Of a DNA stretch of 64,000 nucleotides, positions 1 through 12,700 are shown in pieces; within the stretch, counting starts at the first letter, position 1, and each line of letters opens with the position of its first letter. Below the pieces are notes generated by a model. It had not been told where the DNA came from. It saw only the letters and a list, made by a program, of their open reading frames with translations, and did not search any database. This DNA is from Pratylenchus scribneri (taxonomy: Eukaryota; Nematoda; Chromadorea; Rhabditida; Pratylenchidae). The stretch lies in contig JAQSEB010000114.1 of assembly GCA_030063045.1 (NCBI GenBank), positions 1,984,001-2,048,000 of the forward strand. The letters are read 5' to 3'. A program made the translations under genes and the position numbers.

Positions 1-364
1 TTCCTTCCATATAAAAATTTGCCATTTCCACATTTTTCATTGCCGCTTTTTGGGCAATTCTAAATCCTTCGTTTGGATTTAAGATTTAACCGTGTTTGTG
101 CGCTTAAGCGAAAATGTTTTCTGGGAAAATGGCTTTAATCCATTCTCACCTTTATGGACATTGAACCCATTTATATACGCAATTTTAGTGCCAGAATTCA
201 TTCTTGGAAGTCACCCAAATTTGGAAATATTTGGAAGGCAAATTTGAATTATTTTTGTTCTGAAAATTTCCTTCTAAATGCAATTAAAAATTCCAAAAAA
301 AAATTCAGTAAAATTCTAAAATTATCAAAATAGAACAATTGAGTAACACTAGTTGAGTACCTTT

Positions 365-682
365 GTTTTTTTGGCCATATCTCAACAAGGAAGCAACCAA
401 TTCGGGAAGGCGATATGCCATTTGAAAGCCCTAAATGTCCTCTAAAAAGAGGCTAATCTATTATTAGAAAATTAAAACAATTTTTAAAATATAAGTGGCT
501 TTTCCCCCAGCTCCTCAGCAAATTCGTGCTTATTACATTCAAAGACGAATAACTAAATTAATAGGGTGACATTCATAATAATTTTATAGCCACTTTTTAG
601 AGGACACTTAAAGCTTTCAAAAGATAAATCGTCTTCCCAGATTGGCTATTGCCTCGTTGAGATATGAGCCAAAAACCAATCC
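365..682. repeat. Fold-back repeat family A, copy 1
   Basis: The left arm (about 370-455) and right arm (about 590-680) are imperfect reverse complements. Core words are CATTTGAAAGCCCTAAATGT in the left arm and AGAGGACACTTAAAGC in the right arm. The same arms recur near 4140, 4830, 15235, 18685, 24585, 41300, 48475 and 49730. No coding sequence is seen; this reads as a non-autonomous MITE-like element. The rest of 1-781 is AT-rich and is taken as an intron of the gene whose first visible exon starts at 782. Confidence 0.75.
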
Positions 683-781
683 CTTATCGTAAAATTATAT
701 CCCTTCAAATCCGCGATCGAATTCCTTCTTTCCCAATTCCAATCAATTAATCAAAAAATCAATTCCCCATCAATTTTGAAG

Positions 782-3700
782 GATCTCCGCGCACTGGCGC
801 TCCAACAGCAATTGGCCGCCCTAATGCAACAATCCAGCCAACAATCCCAACAATCTGGGGCACAATCCACTGGCAGCACAATTCTCCCACAATCTGGCAT
901 TTCCGCATTCCTTCCCCTGGGGGGAAATCAACAATCGACTGGACCAATTCAATCAGTGGCAGTTGGACCACAAATTGGTGGTGGGGCTGCCGGCGGTGGT
1001 TCAGCATTGCTTGGCTTCTATCAACAATTATTGGCACTTCAACAAGCCCAACAACAACAACAACAACAACAACAACAGCAGAATTCAACGCCGACTGTGG
1101 CCGCATTGCCACAACAATTCAGCACAGCTTTGCATTTGGTGGGCTTATTTTTGGCTTTTGATTGATAATTTATAGTAACTGATGAATTAATCTGCCGTAG
1201 AACTTTTCTCGTCGAAAAAATTTTTATTTTGAGGCGGCCATTTAACTTGTCCTAAATCTGACTTTTTCACGATTTCTTTACTTCGTAAAAACTAGGCGCT
1301 CTAATCTAAACCAAGTCCTAAACCTAATCTTAAGCCTAACACTTTTTATGTTATGACCATAGCTATATAGCCTCAAGAAAAGCAAATTTTTTATTCGGTA
1401 AACAATTCTTTTTTTCGGCAAATTAACAAAATAAATATTTATTTCATTGTAAAAAATATTAGAAAATTCTTCAGCTAACATAAAAACTGCAATCAATTTG
1501 TAATTCCTATCATAAACTCCAAAAAAGGGAATCTGCTCTTACAAGGGAATGCTTTTAGGTGTCCGTGGCCTTTTTAGGAGAGACTTTGCACACTATTAGG
1601 GCATATGATGCCTACAACTAATCCGCAATTACCACTTGCCCAATGAGCTCGCCTACGATTTTATGGCTATTTATAAATTTGCTTTTCTCCTCTTTCCCTT
1701 TAAGAATTAATTTGATTAAAAGGAGGCAGTTGCCTCGGTAGCTTAGGGGATTGCTGCCCCCGCACTACTTTTTATATTCGGGTTCGAATCCTCCCTTCGT
1801 CCAATTTTTTTTACTCTTTTTAATCAATTTTAAATACAAATTTAGAGTTTTATTTTTAAAAATTAAATATTATGAAAATGAAATTGAATAAAAAAACATT
1901 TGAAGCACAAAAAAGTTCACAGTGTGAACACCTTACTACCACCGGCTCTTCACATTCATTCTTTTGACATTTTTCTGGGAAATTATTCGTTGAAAATGCA
2001 TATCGAACAGGATGATCAAATTCATAATATTCATTAGCTTGGTCGCCATAAAATCCAGCCTTTTTCCAAGACTAACGAAGAAATTCTTTAAACCGAGGCG
2101 CTTTAAACTGGTCCACAATTAGGGCTTGAAGCTTGATTATATTGTCTCTGGTGTGCATTTCAATTCCCAAATCATCCAATAAAACCCTTTCTTTAATTCG
2201 CCTTGCATAATCTTTCCCTGGTCTTAAAATTCTAGACAAATTTTTTCAATTTTTTTTTTATTTAAACCTAAAAAGGAACAGATCACAAGGTTGTATTAGC
2301 CCCGTAAATTTGGGTGGGATGTGATGCATAGAAAAATTGAGGCCAATTGGGATTGTTTCGGCAACTGTTGCCTGATAATATTTAATTTTTAAAAATAAAA
2401 CTCTAAATTTGTATTTAAAATTGATTAAAAAGAGTAAAAAAAAATGGACGAAGGGAGGATTCGAACCCGAATATAAAAAGTAGTGCGGGGGCAGCAATCC
2501 CCTAAGCTACCGAGGCAACTGCCTCCTTTTAATCAAATTAATTCTTAAAGGGAAAGAGGAGAAAAGCAAATTTATAAATAGCCATAAAATCGTAGGCGAG
2601 CTCATTGGGCAAGTGGTAATTGCGGATTAGTTGTAGGCATCATATGCCCTAATAGTGTGCAAAGTCCCTCCTAAAAAGGCCACGGACACCTAAAAGCATT
2701 CCCTTGTTAGCAAATAGCAAACAATCACAAATTTGCAACAGAGAAAATAGCCATGAAAAAGAATGCAATTTTTATTTATTTTCCATTTACACAATATTCA
2801 CATTTTATCTTTATCGGTGAATTTTCATGGGGCCATATTTATCAAAGGGTATAGACTTTTTAAGGATACCCAAAAATGGAGAGGCCAAGGCCAAATCGAG
2901 TTAGAGATGGGTCTAAAAACGAAGGGTCGATCATCGTTTTTTCTGCTGATTAATTCCATTTTTGCTGATTCATTTTGATGAGAAAAGCAAAAAATTGCAA
3001 TCTTATCATTTTATTTTGCTGCATCAATTTTGCCTAGCTTTTATTTCCATTGAAGCAAAAAGTGCATAGAAAATTAGCAAAAGATGGAATGGAATTTATA
3101 TCGAAAAAAATGGAAAATGGAGGGGGTTTTGGAAAGAGGTGAAAGTTCAAAAGAATACAAAAATTATGAAAAAATGGGAAAAATGCTTTAAAATGGGGCA
3201 CGGCGGTCAATTGGGCGACGGAGCTTGTTTGTAGCTAATTAAGGGCCAAACCGATGATATTGATGATTTAGTGTAAAATTAAAGAGCTGGCTATCGATTG
3301 ATATAAAAATTTATTCGGATGGTTAAATTAAGATTTGATGGAATTGTGTTCAAAAAACCGTGAAAAATTTGCAAATTTATAATAATAGTCTTATTTAATT
3401 GGTTTTTAAGTACAACTTTGCTAATTCTAAACCAAACTAAATAAAATTTATATCTTTCAATAGTCAGAAGTGCGCTCTTTAATTTGATACCAAAATCATC
3501 AATATCGCCTTAAATCTTAATGAGTTATAAGCGCCGTCGCCCAGTTGAGACGTCGCCTAATTATTCCATACCGTTCAAAATTAGTTGCAAATTTTGTTTA
3601 ATTTTTAGCAGAATTCACCGGCCACTTCCGTACTCTCCCAGCCACCGTTGAGCGGTGCCATTGGTGGTGGCGCTGGCACACCGGGTACGGCAACCCCACA

Positions 3701-6700
3701 GCAAGGAAGCGGCCAAGGAATTCAGCAGGCGCAACATTCTGGCGCAGGCGATTCGAAATTAAGCGGATTGTTGAGTGGCCTTTTGGCCTCGAATCCAGCA
3801 TTGCTCCATTCCATCCTTGGACAACAGCAGCAGCAACAACAACAGAATCCGCTGTTAGCCGCATTGAGTGCCCATTTGTTGTTGCCACAACAACAACAGG
3901 CACAGCAACAACCTCAACAACAAGTGGGGGATATTATTTGGGAATATCCATATAAAATGGGGAATTACCTTTACAAGGCAACTTAAGTACTATCAAATTA
4001 AGAATTTCTATAGTGAAGGCATTCCGATAGGACTCGTTTAAATTAGAGCTGACCCCACAGGGCCGGAAATGGCCACGAGGAAATTTGTCGATTTCAATGC
4101 TTCCATTTCACTACCTGTGCCTATTCTTTTACCCATATTTCCATGAAGCTTTTACCAATTCAGGAAGGCGATATATCATTTGAAAGCCCAAAGTCTACTC
4201 TGGAAATTGGCTTAATTAAATTTCTAAATCCTACTTTTAAAAACTTAGTTGTCATTGAGTGTAATAAACCCGAATTTTAAAAGGAAAAACCGCTTATTTT
4301 ACAAACTGATTTAAATTTTCAAAAATAATTATTGCCACTTTATAGAGGACATTTAGTGCTTTTAAATGACATATTTCCTTCGCAAATTGGTTGTTTCCTT
4401 GTTGAGTTATGGTTATGGCCAAAAGAATGGCATTGGTAGCGGGATTTACCATCTAAAGGGGAATTTTTTTTCCAAAGGAATAGCGGGGATGCCTCCCTGG
4501 ATTAATTTATATTTTGTTTTTTAGGCCCAATTGGCATCCCTTCTTCAATTGCTCAATCCGAATGCGGCCACAATGTACGCATATCAAAGCTATCTTCAAC
4601 AACAACAGCAACAAGTCCAGCAACAACCCACAACAAATACATCCCAACTTCAATTACTCGTCCAATTGTTGGCAAATAATGGCGGAGCCGGTGGTGGAGG
4701 CAGTGGCCTTCAATCCATTTTGGCTGCCCTCAACGGCAATCAACAGCAAACATTGTTGGCCGCATTGGCTGCCCAACAACAGCAACATGTTCAAGTGGGT
4801 TTGAGTGGTGATTATGGAAGGATTTTTGGTCATATCTCAACAATGAACCAACCAATTTTGGAAAGGATATATGCCACATTTTAAAGTTCTAAATGTCCTC
4901 TAAAAGTGGCTTGTCTAATTTTTTGAAATATTAAATACATTACAAAAATAAACGGCTTTTTCTCGCTCCTTAGCAAAATCGGATTTATTATACTCAAAGA
5001 AAAATAACTAAATTAAAAAGGTGTAATTCATAACAATTTTATGGCCACTTTTTAGTAGACTTTTAAGACTTTAAAATGGGATTTCGCCTTCTCGTTATGG
5101 TTATTGCCTCTTTGAATTACGAGTTAAAAACTATGCCAATTCACAATCAGCGATACTCAATTGTCCCTTACCCGTAAAAAGGGGTAAATTATTGGAAGAG
5201 GACAATGAAAGAGAATTAAATTTTGGACTTTTCTACTATAATAGGGAAGAAAAGGGAATCATCGAAAATGAATGCCCACAATTTTTAGGCCCAACCAACT
5301 CCACCACAACCACCGCCACCTCCTCCACAAGATGAAGGCCGTCTCCTCTTGGAACAATTAATCCGGCAAAATCGCGAACAACAACAAAAATTACAGCAAC
5401 AACAACAATTGGGGGTGAGCCGTTCATTCCCAGGTGCAGCCATTGATCCAGCCCATCCATCGCCATCTTCCAGCAGTACAAATGCAGCCACAGCCGCAGC
5501 CATTTTGGCCGCTTCCCTTCAACAACAACAGCAACAAGGAGGAAACCAGCAACAAGCACAACAACATTTTGTTCAACAACAACAAGAACAAAATCAACAA
5601 GAAACGGTGACTGATTTAGTTATGCAACAATTACAGCAACAAGCCGCACAACAAGCTGTGCAACAAGCACAATATTCATCGCAACAAGTTGCGACGACGC
5701 CACAACAAAATAGCCAGCAATTACCAGGCCAAATTCATGTGCAACCAATTGGATTTGTAGGAGGAGAAGGAGGCGATGAAATGCAACAAATGAGCAGTAA
5801 CAGTGGACCACTTTCAGCCGGATCCTCTTCGGCTGCAGCCCAACAGCAACAACAACAATCAGCCAATAGAGGGACTCCGACAGCATCCGAACGATTGTTA
5901 ACATCGGAGGCAGTGCAGGATCGAATTTCGCGGTAATTTTTTGGGGCAGAATTATGGCAGACAATCAAAATTAAAAATATTCCCCTCAAGGTTGATCAGC
6001 GAAAATGAGGCAATTGTTGAGCCGAATCCTGTGTTGCTCAAGCGAAGACCATATCAAAGGCAGGGAACATCGAATTCGATGACATCTCAAACATCGGAAA
6101 ATGCCGGTCAGTAAAAGATCGATAGAATGCCGAAAAATAATTGCTGAAAAATAGAATACTTAATGCCAAAATAATTTTAAGGGAAACTTCTGAAATCTGA
6201 ATCATTATAATTTTTCGGCAAAATGTTTTTTCATCAAATTAAATATTGCCCTTAAAGGATTGATGGCTTAATAATTTGTATAATTAATCCAATTTTTCCT
6301 AACTTTTTTTTTAATAGAATCAAAAGAATCTCGCTCATTTCTTTCAGGCACATCGCAACGCGGTTCACCTGGCATCCGTTCACCGGGCATTGGTGGTGGC
6401 AATTCCTCCTCCGTAGGCTTCACCCCAAAAATGCATCCGGCCACCACTAGGTCATTTTCATTGCACGAGGCCTCATTCCTTCGATTGGGTGGCGGTTCCC
6501 TCACTTCCGGCCAACCCATCATCAATCGGCAACAACTTCAACAACAATTGCAACAACAATTGACTTGCAATTTTTGCCAACTCAAATTTCCGAATGAAGC
6601 TGGCCTGGAGGCCCATGAATTACGATGTTCCAAGAAGGAAATGCTCCTTCAGAAGCAACAATCACAGCCACAACTCAAATTCGCTGCTGCCGCCGCCTCA

Positions 6701-9700
6701 CTCGTTCAACAACAACAACAGCAACAATTCCAATTACAACAACAGCTACAACAATTGCAGGAACACCAATCAACAATTGCGGCGTTAGTTGGCGGTGGAA
6801 AGGGGGTGGCACGTGATTTGGTCATCAATGGAAATGGAGGAAATGTGGCCGCAGGCAATGGAGGAGGACGTGCATCAGTAAGTATAATTTTTATCGCTTT
6901 ATTGGGGCAGCTTTTTTTTTGCTTAATAATTTTTTTTGGAAAAAAATCCAAGTTTCCCCTAAAATTTCTTTGCTTTGACCTATAATTCTCCCCAATTCCT
7001 TCTTTTTTTTCGCGGGGTGAACCAACTTGTCATCTTTAATAACTCATCAAAGATAAAACCATTTTTGATGATTTTTGTATAAAATTAAAGGAAAGACTAT
7101 TGGCTATCAAATAATATTAATTTTATTTAAATTGGTTCAGAAATAATAGAATTGTGGAAAAATCATTCAAATTATCTTTTTTATGGATTAGCAAAATTTT
7201 CAGTTCAAATCAGAATCATTTTCCAGAAAGAAATCAGAACAAAAACAAAAACATTTTCCGGAAAGAAAATTACAAATTATAAATTTTTTTATTTTTGAGA
7301 ATAACTTTATCAATCTGAACCAATATAAACAAAATTAATATCATTAGAAAGTCTGCTCTTTAATTTGATTAGAAAATCATCAAAATTGTTCCAGTCTTAT
7401 GAATTATTATAAATGTCGATAAATCGGAATTGGGGTTCCCTTTTTGCTATCATCCACAATTTATCCCCTGCTTTTCCTCCAGGTCCCATCATTGGAATCT
7501 TCTTCCTCAAATCCATCGTCGGCAGCGGCCATCCGAATTCTTCCCCAGCAGCAACAACAAATTCGAAGCCAATTGGGCCAAAGCAATTCCGATTCGAGAC
7601 TAAAAAAGCGTGGATTGGAGGACAGTAGCGATGGCGGTGCCGGAAATGGTCAAGGAATTGGAGGCCAAAACAGCAATGCTGCAGGGGCAAATTCAATCGA
7701 AATGGCCGAAATAGCCGACACCTCAATTGATTCGATGATTCCGCAACAACCCGGGGCCGAATCGAGCAAAATGGCACGAATTGTCAGTTCCAGCAGCTTG
7801 TTGCTTCCCTCATCCACCTCATCCTCCACTGGGGAATAATTAGGGCACTTTTCCATGCTTCTTCTGTTTTTGGATTGCTTTTTCCCCCTTTTGCCGTTGC
7901 TTTTCATTTTTTGTCCCTGCTTCTCCCACTTTTTAACCTCATTTTACCTTTTTTGCCGATAAATTAACGATCTCAACAAAAATTAATTTTACCCGAAAAT
8001 CTCATTAATATATTTTCATTGAATGATCTCCAATATTATATATTGCCTACATTTACATTTTCCTGTGATTGTTCCACAAGGATTCTTGCCTCCAATTTCC
8101 TAATTTTCAAATTTTAATTTTTTTCCTATCAAAAATGACCTCTTGAATGTTTTGAGGCATATGCCTGGAGCAGCGATTTTTGTGTCCTTCCCTCATTCTT
8201 ATTATTTTTTCTTTTTTTTGAACCAATTTTTTGTATCCACAAATTGTTTAAACTCATCCATCGGCCACAAAACAACGGGAGGACGGCCTTCGCTTCGCTG
8301 CTCTAGGTATGTGCCATATCCATATTGGCCCCATCTTAATCCCGGATACGCTTCAACTTGTCGCCGTTTATAATAATTATAAAAATTTTTTATGTTTCTT
8401 TTATCAAATTAAAGTGCAGACTCACTCTAAGGATATTTAATTTATTTAAATTGGTTCAGAATTGTTGAAGTTTTGCCAATAAGACCATTAAAATGGCATT
8501 TTTAAAATCCTATATTGTTTTTTGACCATAACTTCATCAAATTTGAATAAATCTAAATAAAATTAATATCATTATATAGCCAAAAAGTCTCTGTTTAATT
8601 TAATAACAAAAAGATCAAAGTAGGCTTGATGAATTATTGTTGCCCGCGTCAAATTTGTCTGGCGGCAAGCTGAGCTTCTCCGCTCAATCCTTCCTCTTGT
8701 GAATTTTATGCTAATGGTCCTCGCCGGTGTCCTTTTTCAATTTTCTTTTATTTTGTTACTATTTTTTGTCCATTTTTATGGCCCTATAGTTCATTCCTAC
8801 TTCCTCTCAAGCCTTAACCTTTCACAAACTCTCCACGCAATTTCACCACTTTTTCTTAAAAATATTCTCTCCACAAATTGATTCTCTCAACCTAAATTAT
8901 TCCTCCATTCTCAAAAGCCATAAATATGGCTTTTTTTTCATTTCATCTATTTTTCGCTTTGGCTTTTTGCACTCCCTTTAGCCCCTTTTTTGCACAAGCA
9001 CCATTTCCATTTAGCTTTTTTCCACACTTTCCTCATAAAATGCCACCGGCTTGGCCATCCTTCTTTTTTTGTTTTCATACCCTAATAAGGGCACCCATAT
9101 TGACCCAAAAAGAAAGGGAGGCCAAAAATAAGGGCCAATTTTTAGTCCATTTGGTTATTCGGTTCCTTGTTGGCCATTCCCCTTTCCTTATTCCTCCCAT
9201 TTCCCCTCCATTTTTTTGATTATAATTCCCTCCAATTTCTTTAGGAATTGGCCACCACCACAACAATGGCCACCCAACCAGCAGCGGGTCCATCCACATC
9301 AGCAGTAGTGGATGCCACTCAAAGTACAAAACAAATTGGCGAATCTTCTGTTTCGGCACAACAACAATCCCAACCACAACCTGTGCTCACAATGCGCGAT
9401 GCCATCATCTTTGCCATCACCTACAGCACTGATCTGCGTTCCACCGTCAAAATGCCATATTTTTTGACATTGACCCCAGCGGAATTGGATGCGTTGGCCG
9501 CCGGACAAGGAGGCGATCCAACTGCGGGGGTTGGCCATTTTCGAGGCCGGACTCGGAATATTACAAGCGGTGGGGAATGGGCGAAAAATATGTCAATCTT
9601 ACAGTGGATTTCAGCCGATGAGTTCCACTGACCAAAAATATCATATTTTTTCTATCAGAAGCTCAGGGGCTTATAAATTCCAGAGATCCTCCCTCCAAAG

Positions 9701-12700
9701 AGGGCTTCTAATATAAAAAATCAATATATGCTGATAGTCATTGTAATTTGTAAGCATTGTTCATTGGCCATATCTAAGCTTGTAAGCATTATGGAGAATT
9801 AATTAATGGCTAATTCCATTCTATCTGTTCGATTTAGTTGGAAAAATGCCAATTCTGAACAGATATATATTTGTTGAAACGGTTTCAAACCAGTAAATTT
9901 AATTGGCCATAACTTAGGTTCAAACTGTATAAATCGATTGAAATTTTCTAAATAAAACCGACCCTATTGAACGATAGTTAAGGCTGTACATTAATTAGAA
10001 TATATCAAAATCAAATTCAACTGCCACAATGAAAATATTCCACAACATTTGCAGAAACATTTGTGTGCCTTAACAAAGTTCGGCCAACACCCAGCGAACA
10101 TCGCGACAACTGTTCAGCCTATAGTGCCGGTTGGTCGCAGCCAACGGAATGCGCAAATGGTGAAGCTCAATTGGTACAATTATTTTGGAATGTTTGCAAC
10201 ACATCGACCCGGACACGATTGGATCCATTCAGCGGGGAATATACGTTGGCAGCCAGTCGAGAAAGTGTTCAACTGAGGACAACGCATTCCTCATTTTGGA
10301 GTCAACAACAACAAAAGGTAGACTAAAATAAATGACTTAAATTGAATTGGAGTTTTTATTAAATGGAAATCCTAGGATAACAATGGGTATCGAAAAATCA
10401 AAAGAAAAAAAGTTTTACCTGAGCAAACTGAAAAAATTCAATTTTTTAAACCGGTTTTTGGCTTATATCTTGAAACCGGTTGGGTATTTCGAGATGCCTG
10501 ATTTATTTCAGATGCGCAATGGAATTGTGCGTCTTTTAAAAAAAAGATCTCGAAAATCGGTTGGCTAGAAAGTCTTAAACTTGAAAAAATAACGATAAAT
10601 AGAAAATATTATAATATTATATAAAGATGTACTATTTTAAGAAGTCGCCTTTAGGCAATTAATTAATGGCTAACAATATTTACCTAAAAGCAGTGAAATT
10701 GCCGAAAAGAATTAATTATTTCGGAAAAGGCACAAAACTTTCCTAAAAAGAACAAAATTAAAATTTAATTTCGAAATAGTGCAAATTAATTCTTTCCGGA
10801 AAAAGTGCAAATTAATTCTTTCCGGAAGGAAAAAGTGCAAATTAATTCTTTCCGGAAAAGTGCAACCGGAAAAAGTGCAAATTAATTCTTTCCGGAAAAG
10901 GGCAACCGGAAATAGTGCAAATTAATTCTTTCCGGAAAAAGTGCAACCGGAAAAAGTGCAAATTAATTCTTTCCGGAAAAAGTGCAACCGGAAAAAGTGC
11001 AAATTAATTCTTTCCGGAAAAGGGCAACCGGAAATAGTGCAAATTAATTCTTTCCGGAAAAAGTGCAACCGGAAAAAGTGCAAATTAATTCTTTCCGGAA
11101 AAAGTGCAACCGGAAAAGTGCAAATTAATTCTTTCCGGAAAAAGTGCAACCGGAAAAAGTGCAAATTAATTCTTTCCGGAAAAGGGCAACCGGAAATAGT
11201 GCAAATTAATTCTTTCCGGAAAAAGTGCAACCGGAAAAAGTGCAAATTAATTCTTTCCGGAAAAAGTGCAACCGGAAAAGTGCAAATTAATTCTTTCCGG
11301 AAAAAGTGCAACCGGAAATAGTGCAAATTAATTCTTTCCGGAAAAAGTGCAACCGGAAAAGTGCAAATTAATTCTTTCCGGAAAGGGGAACCGGAAGAAG
11401 GTAAAATATATGAATCTGGAGAAATATTAATACATTATTCCAAGATTACCAATTTTTACTCAAATATTTATCTGATTTCAGGCAATTTCAATGTTTTTTC
11501 TTGAAATTAAATAGTTCAAAACAAAATATATTTTTTTATTGAATTTATTTTTGTTTTTTTTTTTGTTAATCAAATTGTTTCGTTCATCTGGGTCTTGTTT
11601 TGTGTCGCACCCACGACGCTATCCCCAAATATGGGCTTTTTGAAAATTTTTTTCACACTTATGAAATCATATACCAATCGACTCGTCTCGACGAGCTGAG
11701 GACGAATCTGCTATTGGTTTCACCTAAAACTCAAAAATAAAAAAGTTATGAACCAAAGAAATTCAAAAAACGTTGCGCAAAGGAAATACGTGTTGAAACT
11801 GCTCCGGGGGCATTTCAGAGTGGACTCCTCCGTGTGCTCCGCCTCCGCGCGACCAGACGAGCTTGTGGCTCGCTTCGCTCGCCACAAGCTCGTCCAGTTC
11901 CCGCGCTTCGGCTACGCACACTCCGGAGTCCACTCTTACATTCCTCCGCAGTTCCAACACATTCCAGCGAGATTGAAAAAAAATTTTCAAAAAGCCCATA
12001 TTTGGGGATAGTGCCCACCCACTTCCTTTAGTTAAGGGTTGAGGCTAAAAGGGCAACAAAATTCCCTAGATTAAAGATCAACAAAACATTCAGGCCAATC
12101 GGTCCGGCAGCTGTCCATTGAGTCCAAGGCAAATTAATGGCTGCGATGAACCGATGGATACAACCAATTTTGGGGCCGTCGAACAACAAACAGCGCAGAA
12201 TGATGGAGGCCAACGGAATTCCTTTGCAATCAACAATTGGATGGAAAGCGATAATGATGAAATTGCCATGCAAAATGTCATCAAAATGGAGTGAGAAAAA
12301 ATAAATAAATTAGAAGGATTTTCCTTTAATATTAATAATAGGACTAGGGGGAATTTCCCCTTCATTTTCTTAATTTTCTAATCTAATTTAATCTGAAGGG
12401 TTGATGACAAAGAGAATGCTACAACGACTGGACCAGCTGCCGCGCAACAATTGAAAAAGGAGCCAAAAGAGGAGAAAACAGCACAACAAAGGGCGGCTTA
12501 CAACAAAAAGGCAACGAAAGGCAAATTTGAGCTGCTGAACAAATTGGCATTACCAAACAGTCGACGCAATGATGAAATGATGGAGGTGGGAAAGAAACGG
12601 AGCAGAGCCCAACTTTTCGCTTGGGCAAACTTGGCGAGAATGCTTATAATTCGTTAAGAACTGAATCAATTTTGATAATTTTATTACTAAATTAAAGAGC

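Larger units (their letters stand above)
1540..2708. mobile_element. DNA transposon remnant with long inverted arms
   Basis: The outer arms, about 1540-1870 and 2378-2708, are near-exact reverse complements of about 330 bp. They begin CAAGGGAATGCTTTTAGG and end with its complement. The interior (about 1900-2370, minus strand) carries a broken transposase end described separately. The left end is preceded by TA; the right end is followed by TT, so a TA target duplication is only partly supported. Both arms contain a tRNA-like segment. It probably belongs to the Tc1/mariner-pogo superfamily and is non-autonomous and decayed. Confidence 0.7.
1139..3611 (+). other. Large first visible intron of the sma-9-like gene
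   Basis: This 2.5-kb intron runs from a GT donor after residue 119 to an AG acceptor at 3610-3611. It holds a long-arm DNA transposon remnant (about 1540-2708) and a family B fold-back repeat (about 3235-3555). Between 2710 and 3230 only AT-rich, purine-biased DNA is visible, without coding signal. Confidence 0.6.

Noticed and set aside
1725..1803. Functional tRNA gene
   Set aside because: A and B boxes are present, but acceptor and outer T-stem bases do not pair, and the segment is part of a transposon arm.
10922..11326. Lys/Cys-rich open frames on both strands
   Set aside because: By-product of the 41-bp tandem array.
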